64,000 nucleotides of DNA from contig CP051243.1 in assembly GCA_017795025.1 (NCBI GenBank), positions 1,612,001 to 1,676,000 on the forward strand, in the 5' to 3' direction. This document shows, in pieces, positions 45,697 to 55,429 of this stretch. The stretch is from Flavobacteriales bacterium. Its GTDB lineage: Bacteria; Bacteroidota; Bacteroidia; Flavobacteriales; Schleiferiaceae. A model generated the notes under the pieces. That model worked only from the letters and a program-made list of their open reading frames with translations. It searched no databases and was not told the origin of the DNA. How positions within the stretch are numbered: position 1 is the first letter of the stretch; every line of letters begins with the position of its first letter. A program made the position numbers and the translations under genes.

Positions 45697-46795
45697 ATTG
45701 ATATACTACTTCTGCAGCACGCTCGGATGCTCCAGGTCCGCCTAATTTCTTCTTTAAATCGCTGTAGTCTTTCAACATCCTAGCCCGCGCTTCAGGCTCT
45801 AAACATTTCTGTAATTCTTTTCTAAGGTTCTTATAATTGAATTCCCCCTGAATCAACTCCTTCACCACTTCGCCATCCATAACCAAATTCACCAAGGAGA
45901 TGTAGGCAATCTTCACCAATCGCTTCGCAATTTGGTAGCTAATGGTGGAGCCTTTATAGCAAACCACTTCTGGAACCTCAAAAAGAGCGGTTTCAAGGGT
46001 TGCGGTACCTGAAGTTACCAAAGCGGCATCCGCAACTTCTAGAATTTCGTAAGTCTTTCCAAAAATGAGAGGTAAATCCTTTTGACCAGCGACAGATTCA
46101 TAAAATTCCGCATCTTGCGAAGGCGCGCCGGCGATAACCCAGTTCATACCTTGCGCTTCCACGGTGCGAATCATCAGGGGAAGCATGCTTTTTATTTCTT
46201 GCTTTCGGCTCCCCGGTAAAAGGGCAACCAGCTTACTGCCCACCTCTAAACCAAGGCTGGTCTTTCGCTCCGCGGAATCAAAATCAGGTCGATCCCGAAT
46301 GGCATCCAAAAGCGGATGTCCCACGAAATCCACCGGCATATCATATCGGGCGTAGAAATCCGCCTCAAAAGGCAAAATAGTCAGCATCTTACCTACATCC
46401 CGTTTTATCTTATGGACCCGACTTTCCTTCCAGGCCCATATCTGTGGTGAGATATAGTACACTACTTTGATACCTTGCTTCTTAGCAAACTCGGCAATTC
46501 GAAGATTAAAGCCCGGATAATCAATTAAAACCAAAACATCTGGCTTAAAAGCCAATACATCTTGTTTGCAAAAGCGCAAATTCCCTAAAATGGTGCGTAA
46601 ATTTAAGAGCACTTCTACAAAGCCCATAAAGGCTAAATCGCGGTAGTGCTTCACCAATTGGGCTCCAGCATTCTCCATCATATCCCCACCCCAAGCGCGA
46701 ATTTCGGCTTGACTATCCTTCGCTCGTAAAGCTTTTATCAAATTGCTGCCATGCAAATCGCCACTAGCTTCACCGGATATAATGTAGTACTTCAA
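45680..46795 (-). CDS. lpxB: Lipid-A-disaccharide synthase LpxB
   Basis: A 371-aa glycosyltransferase (GT19) that joins UDP-2,3-diacylglucosamine and lipid X to make the lipid A disaccharide at the inner membrane. Seen: IISGEASGDLHGSNL at the N-terminus, VLIDYPGFNLRIAEFA, YYISPQIWAWKESRV, LPFEADFYARYDMPVDFVGHPL, LLPGSRKQEI and SGTATLETALF. The start codon is TTG at 46795: the family-conserved KYYIISGEASGD begins right after it and no ATG is near. Probably in one transcript with surE, the small membrane gene and spoIID. Confidence 0.95.
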   Translation of the reverse strand: MKYYIISGEASGDLHGSNLIKALRAKDSQAEIRAWGGDMMENAGAQLVKHYRDLAFMGFVEVLLNLRTILGNLRFCKQDVLAFKPDVLVLIDYPGFNLRIAEFAKKQGIKVVYYISPQIWAWKESRVHKIKRDVGKMLTILPFEADFYARYDMPVDFVGHPLLDAIRDRPDFDSAERKTSLGLEVGSKLVALLPGSRKQEIKSMLPLMIRTVEAQGMNWVIAGAPSQDAEFYESVAGQKDLPLIFGKTYEILEVADAALVTSGTATLETALFEVPEVVCYKGSTISYQIAKRLVKIAYISLVNLVMDGEVVKELIQGEFNYKNLRKELQKCLEPEARARMLKDYSDLKKKLGGPGASERAAEVVYQYAINN

Positions 46796-46860
46796 GTAAT
46801 CGATATTTGAGCCTAAAAGTAGAAGGGAAAAGGGTCGACATTAAGCCGTTCCTAAAAACT

Positions 46861-47148
46861 TTACAACAAGAATCTGTAGATAAAAACGGCAATTAATAAA
46901 AGTAAAGTCGCCGCCACTAAACCTCGTCCAAAATCCTCATTCTCTAAGCGCAAGGCAATAAAAAATGCGGCCACATTTGGCAACATAGACAAGGTCATTA
47001 ACTGCATATTAAGATGCCGTACTTCGGCAACCTCAAACTTTTGAATCGCCAATAACTCGGGCCGAAATTCACTAAAGGCATACATAGCTAAAATCGGTAA
47101 GGCCAGTCCAAGGACAAAGCCTAATAGTGTTGCTCCCTTTATTTTCAT
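46861..47148 (-). CDS. Small membrane protein of unknown function
   Basis: A 95-aa protein with three hydrophobic segments (about 7-27, 50-68, 76-94) and a short loop with EFRPELLAIQKFEVAEVRHL. No recognised family, though similar small proteins sit next to surE/lpxB in related Bacteroidota by memory. It lies 27 bp after surE and 65 bp before lpxB in the same direction. Confidence 0.7.
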   Translation of the reverse strand: MKIKGATLLGFVLGLALPILAMYAFSEFRPELLAIQKFEVAEVRHLNMQLMTLSMLPNVAAFFIALRLENEDFGRGLVAATLLLLIAVFIYRFLL

Positions 47149-47175
47149 TTAAAAAAAGACCTGTGAGTTCCAAAT

Positions 47176-47946
47176 TTATAAATCCCAATTACGCAGCCTT
47201 TCCAGCTGTTCATGGGCCGTTAAATCACTCTTAACGGGAACTACACTAATATAATTATCTGCCAAGGCCTGTTCATCGTGATCTTTGGCCTTATCGTAAT
47301 TCACAAACTTGCCCGTTAGCCAGAAATAGTTTCGACCGCGAGGATCCTTGCGCGCATCAAATTCCTCTTCCCAATTACCGCGACATTGGCGGGTCATTTT
47401 AATCCCTTTATAAGGACTGCCGGCATACTTGGGAATATTCACATTTAAAACAACATCCTGTGGTAACCCTTCTTTTAAAACTTTTTGGGCAATCTTTTTA
47501 ATGTAAGGTAAGGCAGGCTTAAAATCGGCATCCCAAGCAAAGTCGCATAGTGAGAAGCCAATCGAGGGAATCCCTTCTAGGCAACCTTCCATTGCGGCCG
47601 ACATCGTTCCGCTGTAAATAACATTAATTGAGGCATTACTACCATGGTTTATGCCACTCACCACTAAATCGGGCTTGCGATCTAAGACCACATTCACTGC
47701 CAACTTGACGCAGTCTACGGGGGTTCCACTACAACTGTATTCCTTTTGTGGGCCCTCATCAATCCGAATTTCATCACAACGCAAAATCCCGGTAATCGTT
47801 ATAGCATGGCCCATTCCGCTTTGCGGACTATCAGGAGCAACTACCACTACCTCTCCCAGTTCATTCATTACCGAAATTAAATTTCGGATGCCGGGAGCAT
47901 TAATTCCATCATCGTTACAAACTAAGATTAGGGGACGTTCTGCCAT
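47176..47946 (-). CDS. surE: 5'/3'-nucleotidase SurE
   Basis: A 256-aa phosphatase that removes phosphate from nucleoside monophosphates, needing a divalent metal. The N-terminal metal site is intact: LVCNDDGINAPGI (Asp-Asp at about 11), VVAPDSPQSGMGHAIT, and SGINHGSNASINVIYSGTMSAAMEG. First gene of the likely surE-membrane protein-lpxB-spoIID run; this clustering is conserved in Bacteroidota by memory. Confidence 0.95.
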   Translation of the reverse strand: MAERPLILVCNDDGINAPGIRNLISVMNELGEVVVVAPDSPQSGMGHAITITGILRCDEIRIDEGPQKEYSCSGTPVDCVKLAVNVVLDRKPDLVVSGINHGSNASINVIYSGTMSAAMEGCLEGIPSIGFSLCDFAWDADFKPALPYIKKIAQKVLKEGLPQDVVLNVNIPKYAGSPYKGIKMTRQCRGNWEEEFDARKDPRGRNYFWLTGKFVNYDKAKDHDEQALADNYISVVPVKSDLTAHEQLERLRNWDL

Positions 47947-47962
47947 TTTTAGACTTTGCTTT

Positions 47963-47970
47963 CAAAACTA
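47963..47970 (-). promoter_or_regulatory. Candidate -7 element of the surE run
   Basis: Minus strand TAGTTTTG matches TAnnTTTG, 16 bp upstream of the surE ATG. At 20 nt further upstream is ATG rather than TTG, so support is partial. Confidence 0.4.
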
Positions 47971-48036
47971 GCCACTATTGAGGGAACAGGCATATAATTT
48001 GATAATTTTAAAATCAGTTATTAATCAATTTGAAAT

Positions 48037-48723
48037 ATGTTAATCATCCTGATTGTTTTTATGGTCATCGGCTTTATCGTTCAAAGCCGACTCAAGCGTA
48101 AGTTTGATCGCTTTAGCCAAGTGGGACTGCAAAACGGAATGTCGGGCGCCGAAATCGCGCAAAAAATGTTGGAAGACCACGGCATCTATGATGTAAAAAT
48201 CACTGCCGTGCCCGGACGTTTAACCGACCATTATAATCCCAAAGACAAAACCGTAAACTTGAGTGAAGCGGTTTATCACGAACGGTCAGTAGCCGCTGCT
48301 GCGGTGGCGGCTCATGAAGTTGGTCACGCCGTTCAACATGCTAGGGCCTATCGCTGGCTCGAGTTTCGCTCAGCAATGGTTCCCGTCGTGAACTTCAGCT
48401 CGCGAGCCATGACGGTTATTTTTTTAATGATGCTTTTTGGTGGGCTGGTTATTCACCTCTTCCCCTTGCAAACCGTCTTCCTCGCTGTAATCATTATGCA
48501 GGCGGCAATTACCTTGTTTAGCCTCGTCACCCTACCGGTCGAATACGATGCTAGCAATCGCGCCTTGGCTTGGTTAAACTCCTCGGGATTAACCATCCCA
48601 CAAGAACATGATATGGCAAAGGATGCCCTTAATAGTGCCGCTAACACCTATTTAGTGGCGGCCTTGGCTTCCCTTACCCAATTAGCTTATTATGTGCTCA
48701 TGTTTATGGGCGGTGACGATTAA
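48037..48723 (+). CDS. YugP-like neutral zinc metallopeptidase
   Basis: A 228-aa membrane-bound protein: N-terminal helix (1-17), HEVGHAVQH zinc-binding HExxH motif at about 93-98 following AAAAVAAHEVGH, two further hydrophobic segments (about 120-160) and VEYDASNRAL, which carries the third-ligand Glu in this family. Matches the YugP family of putative zinc peptidases. Substrate unknown. It is followed by a terminator and the GC-rich element. Confidence 0.9.
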   Translation: MLIILIVFMVIGFIVQSRLKRKFDRFSQVGLQNGMSGAEIAQKMLEDHGIYDVKITAVPGRLTDHYNPKDKTVNLSEAVYHERSVAAAAVAAHEVGHAVQHARAYRWLEFRSAMVPVVNFSSRAMTVIFLMMLFGGLVIHLFPLQTVFLAVIIMQAAITLFSLVTLPVEYDASNRALAWLNSSGLTIPQEHDMAKDALNSAANTYLVAALASLTQLAYYVLMFMGGDD

Positions 48724-48750
48724 GACAAGCGCCCTAGACTCCTAAAACTT

Positions 48751-48784
48751 AGAAGCCATCGATTTTTCGGTGGCTTTTCTTTTG
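48751..48784 (+). terminator. Rho-independent terminator of the YugP-like gene
   Basis: Stem 48753-48761 with 48769-48777 (AAGCCATCG/CGGTGGCTT, one G-U pair), 7-nt loop, T-rich tail. Confidence 0.75.
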
Positions 48785-48925
48785 GGCAGCACGCGGGCTT
48801 TACGCTTCAAATCCTCAGGCCTCGGTGCTGCTCTACGGCTTTGCGGGGCCCTTCTGCGGCGGTCTCCTCAAGCGCGATCGCAGTACCCCTCTGGCCTTCC
48901 GGGTTTTTCGCTGCAATCCCTGCTG
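48785..48925. repeat. GC-rich intergenic element with internal direct repeat
   Basis: About 140 bp much richer in GC than the surrounding AT-rich DNA. Two imperfect copies of a motif frame it, CGGGCTTTACGCTTCAAATC from 48794 and CGGGTTTTTCGCTGCAATCC at 48900-48919. Inside are an inverted pair GCAGCAC/GTGCTGC and the palindrome GCGATCGC (48874-48881). No reading frame is evident. It resembles the dispersed intergenic elements I recall from flavobacterial genomes (unverified). Confidence 0.6.
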
Positions 48926-48934
48926 CAATTTTTC

Positions 48935-48950
48935 AACTAAAATTTTAGTT
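48935..48950 (+). promoter_or_regulatory. BlaI-type operator 1
   Basis: AACTAAAATTTTAGTT, a perfect 16-bp palindrome 42 bp upstream of the BlaI-like gene; centre 18 bp from operator 2. Confidence 0.8.
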
Positions 48951-48952
48951 TC

Positions 48953-48968
48953 AACTAAATATTTAGTT
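48953..48968 (+). promoter_or_regulatory. BlaI-type operator 2
   Basis: AACTAAATATTTAGTT, a perfect 16-bp palindrome with the same half-site as operator 1. It overlaps the start of a TTTATTTG -7-like box (48967-48974), so binding would block transcription. Confidence 0.8.
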
Positions 48969-48991
48969 TATTTGTAGCAAACAAGGAGCAT

Positions 48992-49366
48992 ATGAGCTTG
49001 AAAGAACTTACCAAAGCCGAGGAGGAAATCATGCACTACCTCTGGGAACTAAAATCAGCGAGTGTAAAGGAAATCCTCGCAGAGATGAAGCCGCCCAAAC
49101 CCGCCGTTAATACGGTTTCTACTATTGTTCGAATTCTAGAACAAAAGGGTTTCGTGGACCACCGTAGTAAAGGTCGCGGCTATGAGTATTTCCCCTTAAT
49201 TGAAAAGGCCGAGTACCAATCCTTCTCAGTAAACAAGGTGGTGCAGTCTTATTTCGGCGGTAGCTTATCTAAACTAGTGAGCTTCTTTGCGGAAAAGGAA
49301 GGTTTAAAAACCTCAGAGCTCGACGATATTCTTAAAGTTATCGAGAAAAACCGCAAGCAGTCATGA
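48992..49366 (+). CDS. BlaI/MecI/CopY-family repressor
   Basis: A 124-aa winged-helix repressor: LTKAEEEIMHYLWELKSASVKEIL (helices 1-2), PKPAVNTVSTIVRILEQKGFVDHRSKGRGYEYFPL (recognition helix and wing), then a dimerisation region. BlaI proteins dissociate from DNA when cut after a signal from a partner M56 membrane peptidase, which is the very next gene (4-bp ATGA overlap). Two 16-bp palindromes upstream fit self-repression. An unusually good Shine-Dalgarno AAGGAG (48983-48988) precedes the ATG. It need not concern beta-lactams. Confidence 0.93.
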   Translation: MSLKELTKAEEEIMHYLWELKSASVKEILAEMKPPKPAVNTVSTIVRILEQKGFVDHRSKGRGYEYFPLIEKAEYQSFSVNKVVQSYFGGSLSKLVSFFAEKEGLKTSELDDILKVIEKNRKQS

Positions 49367-50667
49367 TTCTTAGTTTGATATACTACCTCATTTTCAGCGC
49401 CCTTTTTTATCTCACCTACAGGGTAAGTTACGCTCGCCTTAGCTTTCATAAATTTAATCGAGCGGCCTTACTTCTTATGCCCGCTCTTGCCCTTGGGATT
49501 GCGATTATTGCTCCCCAAATAAACTTCAGCCTTTGGTCCGAAGATTTACCGGTTTGGCAACTCCCTGAAATTCAAATTGAGGGTAAGGCCTTAAAATTGG
49601 AGCAGGTACGCGAACAAAACTTACCTTCTTCTTGGACCCTCATTTATTTGCTCGGCTTAAGCTTATCAGCCGTATACTTTCTTATTGGCATACAACGCCT
49701 CTTGAAACTGGTTAAAGGAGCAAACGTAGAAGAAACCCCAAACTATCGCTTGTATTGGTCTAGCCATATTCAAAACGCCTTTTGCTTTGGACCGTACATC
49801 TTTATTCCCGAAAAACTACGTGGCCACCAAGATTTAAGCCTGGTTATTGAACACGAAATTCATCATAAAAACTTAGGTCATCTTTGGGACCGTCTCTATT
49901 ACCGCATCCTCACCATTCTCTTGTGGTTTGATCCCTTTATCCATGCCTTTGCCCGCGAATTGCGTCAGGTACATGAATTTGAGGTTGATGCCCAATTAGT
50001 ACAACACAAAAACATTGAAGATTATGCGCATACGCTGCTTCGCAGCACTCTTGGAGCCGATCTTCAATTTCCGGAAAAAGCCCTGGCTCCAAGTCCATTT
50101 TTTAATTCATCCTTAATTAAATCACGCATTACCATGATGTATTCAAATCAAAGTCGCCCTTGGCGCAAGGCCTTATACGCCTTTATCTTACCACTAGCTT
50201 TAGGCATGAGTGTTTTAGCCTGTAATAAAGCGGAAGCCGATCAGGAGCCCATCGTTGCCGGTAAAGAAAGTAATTCCCTAAAAATGAATGAAATCGAAGA
50301 ATTACCCGTAGTGGTTGGTGTAAGTAACGTAGAGGCCAGCCCTGAGCAACGCAAGGCTCAAATTTTTGAAGTAATTACCAATCACATCGTCGAAAACTTC
50401 AAATACCCGGAGCTTGCAGAAAAAGAAGGACTCGAAGGTAAAATCTTTGTATCCTTTGTAATTGAAACCGATGGAAGTATCGGTGAAATTGAAATTATTA
50501 AAAGCTTAGAAACGTCTAACGCCGAGCAAGAAACAGCCAGAGAGCAAGCCGAAGTGCAAGCTCGAGAGCTTATTGCTTCTTTACCGAAGTTTGCAAAACC
50601 AGCCTATAAAGATGGAAAGCCAGTCCGCATGGAAATGGTTCTGCCGATTGCTCTTAAGCTCGACTGA
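49363..50667 (+). CDS. M56-family (BlaR1-like) sensor peptidase with TonB C-terminal domain
   Basis: A 434-aa membrane protein. N-terminal helices (about 1-50 and 85-110), then the M56 zinc site VIEHEIHHKNLGHLWDR (HEIHH near 166-170) and HEFEVDAQLVQH with the third-ligand Glu, and a further membrane helix near 275 (FILPLALGMSVLA). The periplasmic C-terminus is not a penicillin-binding sensor but a TonB-type domain (FKYPELAEKEGLEGKIFVSFVIETDGSIGEI). M56 peptidase senses a signal and cleaves the BlaI repressor; here the signal is unknown. Typical of Bacteroidota M56-TonB proteins. A palindromic terminator follows. Confidence 0.9.
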   Translation: MILSLIYYLIFSALFYLTYRVSYARLSFHKFNRAALLLMPALALGIAIIAPQINFSLWSEDLPVWQLPEIQIEGKALKLEQVREQNLPSSWTLIYLLGLSLSAVYFLIGIQRLLKLVKGANVEETPNYRLYWSSHIQNAFCFGPYIFIPEKLRGHQDLSLVIEHEIHHKNLGHLWDRLYYRILTILLWFDPFIHAFARELRQVHEFEVDAQLVQHKNIEDYAHTLLRSTLGADLQFPEKALAPSPFFNSSLIKSRITMMYSNQSRPWRKALYAFILPLALGMSVLACNKAEADQEPIVAGKESNSLKMNEIEELPVVVGVSNVEASPEQRKAQIFEVITNHIVENFKYPELAEKEGLEGKIFVSFVIETDGSIGEIEIIKSLETSNAEQETAREQAEVQARELIASLPKFAKPAYKDGKPVRMEMVLPIALKLD

Positions 50668-50692
50668 ATATCCATTTACCCCGTACTAAACA

Positions 50693-50726
50693 GCAAAAAG
50701 CCCGACCAATTGGTCGGGCTTTGTTA
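50693..50726. terminator. Bidirectional terminator, perfect 26-bp palindrome
   Basis: A perfect palindrome at 50697-50722 (arms AAAGCCCGACCAA/TTGGTCGGGCTTT) with A-run before and T-run after, between converging genes. It should stop both the M56 gene and the rpoC-DUF3467 transcript. Confidence 0.9.
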
Positions 50727-50748
50727 TTTATCTAAAGACTAAAAGCGC

Positions 50749-51090
50749 TTAGGCTTGTCCTTGAGGTCCACCAAAATTTAAAGGAAAAGGTTGTCCGGCC
50801 TCCGCATCACGTATCTCGCCATGCTGAGCTTCGTAACGAGATATATTATCATTCAAAGCGCGCAATAAGCGCTTCGCATGTTGTGGCGTTAACACAATTC
50901 TCGACTTCACCTTAGCCTTAGGAACACCGGGCATCACCCGTATAAAGTCAACCACAAACTCACTAGGAGAATGATTGATAATAGCCAAGTTGGAGTATTC
51001 CCCCTCTGCTACATCTTCGGTTAACTCAACGTTTATCTGTCCTTCCGGACCCTGTCCAGGCGTTCCTGTTTTTGTTGGATCTTCTGCCAT
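50749..51090 (-). CDS. DUF3467 domain protein
   Basis: A 113-aa protein with the DUF3467 core (EGEYSNLAIINHSPSEFVVDFIRVMPGVPKAKVKSRIVLTP, then HAKRLLRALNDNISRYEAQHG). Function not known; small and soluble. It begins 4 bp after the rpoC stop, so it is the last gene of the rpoBC transcript, a placement also common in Bacteroidota. Confidence 0.92.
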   Translation of the reverse strand: MAEDPTKTGTPGQGPEGQINVELTEDVAEGEYSNLAIINHSPSEFVVDFIRVMPGVPKAKVKSRIVLTPQHAKRLLRALNDNISRYEAQHGEIRDAEAGQPFPLNFGGPQGQA

Positions 51091-51093
51091 GAT

Positions 51094-54000
51094 TTATACT
51101 TGCTCTTCGACGTTCAAATCCTGAATAGACTTAAGCTTCTCGTATTCTTCCTTAGAACCTACAATGATGCGCTCGTATTCTTTCATACCGGTTCCAGCTG
51201 GAATCTTATGACCTACGATAACGTTTTCTTTCAGTCCTTCTAGGTAGTCGCGCTTACCATTCACTGCTGCTTCGTTCAACACCTTAGTAGTTTCCTGGAA
51301 GGAAGCGGCCGAGATGAAGCTCTTAGTTTGCAGTGAGGCACGTGTAATACCTTGAAGAATTTGCTTCGCTGTGGCAGGATTTGCATCGCGTGCTTCTACC
51401 AGTTGCTTGTCAGCTCTACGTAGCAAGGAGTTCTCATCACGAAGACGACGGGCAGAGATAATCTGACCAGCTTGTAATGTTTCAGACTCACCTGCATCCA
51501 CAACAACCTTCTTATCGAAAATCCAGTCGTTTTGCTCAATAAAGTCATTCTTATGAACTAGGCTACGCTCCAAGAACAAGGTGTCACCTGGATCCTGAAT
51601 TTCAACCTTACGCATCATCTGACGTACAATCGTTTCGAAGTGCTTATCATTAATCTTCACACCCTGTAAACGATATACTTCCTGAATCTCATTCACCAAG
51701 TATTCTTGTACACGGTTAGGACCTTGGATAGCTAGGATGTCCGCTGGGGTAATTGCACCCTCCGATAGAGGTAATCCTGCTCTTACAAAATCATTTTCCT
51801 GTACTAGAATCTGCTTACTAAGATTGATAAGATATTTCTTGATCTCACCGGTACGACTTTCAACGATAATCTCGCGATTACCACGTTTAATCTTACCATA
51901 AGATACTACACCATCAATCTCAGAAACTACTGCAGGGTTAGAAGGGTTACGAGCTTCAAAAAGCTCGGTTACACGTGGAAGACCACCGGTAATATCACCC
52001 GCTTTGGCTGATTTACGTGGAATCTTAACCAGTGTTTTACCCGACTTAATTTTATCACCGTCTTCAACAATGATATGTGCCCCTACAGGCAAGGTATAAT
52101 GACGCAACTCCTGACCATCCTTATCTAGGATAGCGATGGTAGGAATCATTTTCTTATTCCGTGTTTCAGAAATTACTTTCTCCATGAAACCGGTTTGTTC
52201 GTCGATTTCTACTCGATACGTAATTCCTTGTTCAATGTCGGCAAACTTAATGGTACCCGACATCTCTGAGATAATCACCGCGTTAAACGGATCCCACTGA
52301 CAAACTACCTCACCTTTCTTAATCTTATCACCATCCTTCTTATAGATATAAGATCCATAAGGAACATTGCTGGTCATTAAGTTAATTCCGGTTTTATTGT
52401 CTACCAAGCGGAATTCGCCGGTACGGCCAATTACAATATCCACTTCCTTGCCTTCGCTATCCTCACCTTTTACGGTACGAACATCTTCCAGCACAACGTT
52501 TCCATCAAACTTGGCACTAATGGTAGATTCCTCCGATACGTTACCTGCAGTACCCCCAACGTGGAAAGTACGTAAGGTAAGCTGGGTTCCAGGCTCACCA
52601 ATGGATTGAGCAGCGATTACACCAACGGCCTCACCCATTTGTACCTTTTTACCGGTAGCAAGGTTACGTCCATAACATTTGGCACAAATACCACGCTTGC
52701 TCTCACAAGTAAGCGCCGAGCGTACTTCAACCATTTGAATAGGAGACTCCTCAATTTTGCGGGCCTCTTCTTCGGTAATCATCTCACCGGTTCTAACGTA
52801 TACCTCATTGCTAATTGGATCAACTACGTCGTGCAATGAAGTACGACCAATGATTCGATCAGAAAGTGGTTCTACAACCTCCTCGTTTTTCTTAAGGGCA
52901 GTAACCTCTAGTCCACGTAAAGTTTCACAATCATCCTCAGTAATGATTACATCCTGAGCAACATCCACTAAACGACGGGTTAAATATCCAGCATCCGCTG
53001 TTTTAAGGGCCGTATCTGCAAGACCTTTACGAGCACCGTGAGTAGAAATAAAGTACTCGAGAATTGATAAACCTTCTTTAAAGTTTGCAATAATCGGGTT
53101 CTCGATAATTTCTCCACCTGAAGAGCCAGATTTTTGAGGCTTGGCCATCAGACCACGCATTCCAGAAAGCTGACGAATCTGCTCTTTAGAACCACGCGCT
53201 CCAGAATCCAACATCATATAAATCGGGTTAAACCCTTGACGGTCGGATGACAAATAGTGCATGGCACGCTCCGTTAAGCGAGCATTGGTATTGGTCCAAA
53301 CATCAATTACCTGATTGTAACGTTCGTTGTTGGTAATAAGACCCATATTATAGGATCCTAAAATCTCCTCAATCTGACTTTCCGCATTTTGAACCAATTC
53401 ATCTTTTTCCTGAGGGATAATGATATCACCCAATGAGAAAGATAGACCACCACGGAAGGCCGTCATAAATCCAAGTTGCTTGATATTATCTAGGAAGTCA
53501 GCAGTAGTAGGAACATCGGTAGCTTTCAAGATATCCGAAATGATACCACGCAAAGCTTTTTTGGTTAATACCTCATTGATGTACCCCACATTTTGCGGTA
53601 CTACCTTATTAAATAAGATTCGTCCAAATGAGGTTTCGATAACCTTTTGAGTAAGCTCACCGTTTTCTTCAACGCGAGCACGAACCTTAACTTTTGCATT
53701 TAAATCTACTCGGCCCTCATTGTAAGCAATCTCTGCTTCCTCTGCTGAGTAGAAGGTTAGACCTTCACCCTTAACCTTATTATCCTTATCACTAACCTTC
53801 ATTTTGGTCATGTAATAAAGACCCAATACCATGTCCTGAGAAGGTACGGTAATTGGAGAACCATTTGCAGGGTTAAGGATATTATGAGAAGCTAACATGA
53901 GCATCTGTGCTTCCAATACCGCTGCCGATCCAAGAGGTAAGTGAACTGCCATCTGGTCACCGTCAAAGTCAGCGTTAAAGGCAGTACAAGCTAATGGGTG

Positions 54001-55404
54001 TAATTGAATGGCTTTACCCTCAATCATCTTTGGCTGGAAAGCCTGAATACCCAAACGGTGCAAGGTTGGGGCACGGTTTAGAAGAACGGGATGACCTTTC
54101 ATTACATTCTCTAAAATATCCCAAACAACAGGCTCGCGCTTGTCGATAATCTTTTTAGCTGATTTAACCGTTTTAACGATACCACGCTCGATAAGCTTTC
54201 GTACGATAAATGGTTTGTATAGCTCGGCAGCCATATCCTTTGGTAAACCACATTCGTGCAGTTTCATTTCAGGACCAACCACAATTACCGAACGAGCCGA
54301 ATAGTCCACCCGTTTACCAAGTAGGTTTTGACGGAAACGTCCTTGCTTACCTTTTAAGGAGTCGGATAATGACTTTAAAGCACGGTTATTATCCGTTTTC
54401 ACGGCTGATGCCTTACGGGTATTATCGAAGAGGGAGTCTACCGACTCTTGTAACATTCGTTTTTCGTTACGAAGAATCACTTCCGGAGCTTTAATCTCCA
54501 TTAAGCGCTTCAAGCGATTGTTACGAATAATTACCCTACGATAAAGGTCGTTAAGGTCAGAGGTAGCAAAACGGCCACCATCTAGCGGCACTAAGGGACG
54601 TAATTCCGGTGGAATAACCGGTACCACTTTCACAATCATCCACTCAGGACGATTCTCAATACGGCTATTTGCATCGCGGAATGCTTCAACTACAACCAAA
54701 CGCTTAAGCGCTTCTTGCTTACGTTGTTGTGAAGTTTCCGTGTTTGCTTTATTTCTTAATTGATAAGAAAGAGAGTCTAGATCCAGACGGCTTAATAAAT
54801 CAATAAGCGCCTCACCACCCATCTTAGCGATAAATTTGTTCGGATCTGTATCTTCTAGGTATTGATTCTCTACGGGTAAACGCTCTAGTGCATCTAGGTA
54901 TTCCTCTTCTGTAAGGAATTCCATATACTGCATTGGCGTACCATCATCCTTGGTTGCATTTCCCGCTTGAATTACTACGTAACGTTCGTAGTAAATAATC
55001 ATCTCAAGCTTCTTGGTAGGCAATCCAAGGAGGTAGCCAATTTTATTTGGTAATGATTTAAAGTACCAAATGTGCGCAACTGGAACCACAAGGTTAATGT
55101 GTCCTACGCGCTCACGACGTACTTTTTTCTCAGTAACCTCTACACCACAACGATCACAAACAATACCCTTGTAACGAATACGCTTGTACTTACCACAAGC
55201 ACACTCATAATCCTTTACGGGACCGAAGATACGCTCACAAAATAAGCCATCACGCTCAGGTTTGTGGGTACGATAGTTAATGGTTTCAGGTTTTAGCACC
55301 TCACCAAAAGAGCGCTCCAAAAGGAACTCAGGAGAAGCCAAGCTAATGGTAATGCTCTTAAAGCTAGAGTTAAATGTGCTTTTATCGTTTTTCCTCAATG
55401 ACAT
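51094..55404 (-). CDS. rpoC: RNA polymerase beta' subunit
   Basis: A 1436-aa catalytic subunit, near the usual Bacteroidota size. Zinc ribbon [10 protein letters not shown]...CDRCG near 65-85, catalytic loop [12 protein letters not shown] near 475 (three Asp bind Mg2+), second zinc site [13 protein letters not shown] near 905, and the trigger-loop region with [16 protein letters not shown]. Forms the active site with beta. It follows rpoB by 25 bp. Confidence 0.98.
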   Translation of the reverse strand: MSLRKNDKSTFNSSFKSITISLASPEFLLERSFGEVLKPETINYRTHKPERDGLFCERIFGPVKDYECACGKYKRIRYKGIVCDRCGVEVTEKKVRRERVGHINLVVPVAHIWYFKSLPNKIGYLLGLPTKKLEMIIYYERYVVIQAGNATKDDGTPMQYMEFLTEEEYLDALERLPVENQYLEDTDPNKFIAKMGGEALIDLLSRLDLDSLSYQLRNKANTETSQQRKQEALKRLVVVEAFRDANSRIENRPEWMIVKVVPVIPPELRPLVPLDGGRFATSDLNDLYRRVIIRNNRLKRLMEIKAPEVILRNEKRMLQESVDSLFDNTRKASAVKTDNNRALKSLSDSLKGKQGRFRQNLLGKRVDYSARSVIVVGPEMKLHECGLPKDMAAELYKPFIVRKLIERGIVKTVKSAKKIIDKREPVVWDILENVMKGHPVLLNRAPTLHRLGIQAFQPKMIEGKAIQLHPLACTAFNADFDGDQMAVHLPLGSAAVLEAQMLMLASHNILNPANGSPITVPSQDMVLGLYYMTKMKVSDKDNKVKGEGLTFYSAEEAEIAYNEGRVDLNAKVKVRARVEENGELTQKVIETSFGRILFNKVVPQNVGYINEVLTKKALRGIISDILKATDVPTTADFLDNIKQLGFMTAFRGGLSFSLGDIIIPQEKDELVQNAESQIEEILGSYNMGLITNNERYNQVIDVWTNTNARLTERAMHYLSSDRQGFNPIYMMLDSGARGSKEQIRQLSGMRGLMAKPQKSGSSGGEIIENPIIANFKEGLSILEYFISTHGARKGLADTALKTADAGYLTRRLVDVAQDVIITEDDCETLRGLEVTALKKNEEVVEPLSDRIIGRTSLHDVVDPISNEVYVRTGEMITEEEARKIEESPIQMVEVRSALTCESKRGICAKCYGRNLATGKKVQMGEAVGVIAAQSIGEPGTQLTLRTFHVGGTAGNVSEESTISAKFDGNVVLEDVRTVKGEDSEGKEVDIVIGRTGEFRLVDNKTGINLMTSNVPYGSYIYKKDGDKIKKGEVVCQWDPFNAVIISEMSGTIKFADIEQGITYRVEIDEQTGFMEKVISETRNKKMIPTIAILDKDGQELRHYTLPVGAHIIVEDGDKIKSGKTLVKIPRKSAKAGDITGGLPRVTELFEARNPSNPAVVSEIDGVVSYGKIKRGNREIIVESRTGEIKKYLINLSKQILVQENDFVRAGLPLSEGAITPADILAIQGPNRVQEYLVNEIQEVYRLQGVKINDKHFETIVRQMMRKVEIQDPGDTLFLERSLVHKNDFIEQNDWIFDKKVVVDAGESETLQAGQIISARRLRDENSLLRRADKQLVEARDANPATAKQILQGITRASLQTKSFISAASFQETTKVLNEAAVNGKRDYLEGLKENVIVGHKIPAGTGMKEYERIIVGSKEEYEKLKSIQDLNVEEQV

Positions 55405-55429
55405 CTTCCAGGAATTAAATTCTTACTAA

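Noticed and set aside
48874-48881. GCGATCGC as a HIP1-like genome-wide motif
   Set aside because: Only one site was noticed in this GC-rich element; nothing else in the window shows such a motif.
50697-50722. Perfect 26-bp palindrome considered as a regulator binding site
   Set aside because: It sits between converging gene ends, is GC-rich and is flanked by an A-run and a T-run, all features of a bidirectional terminator.
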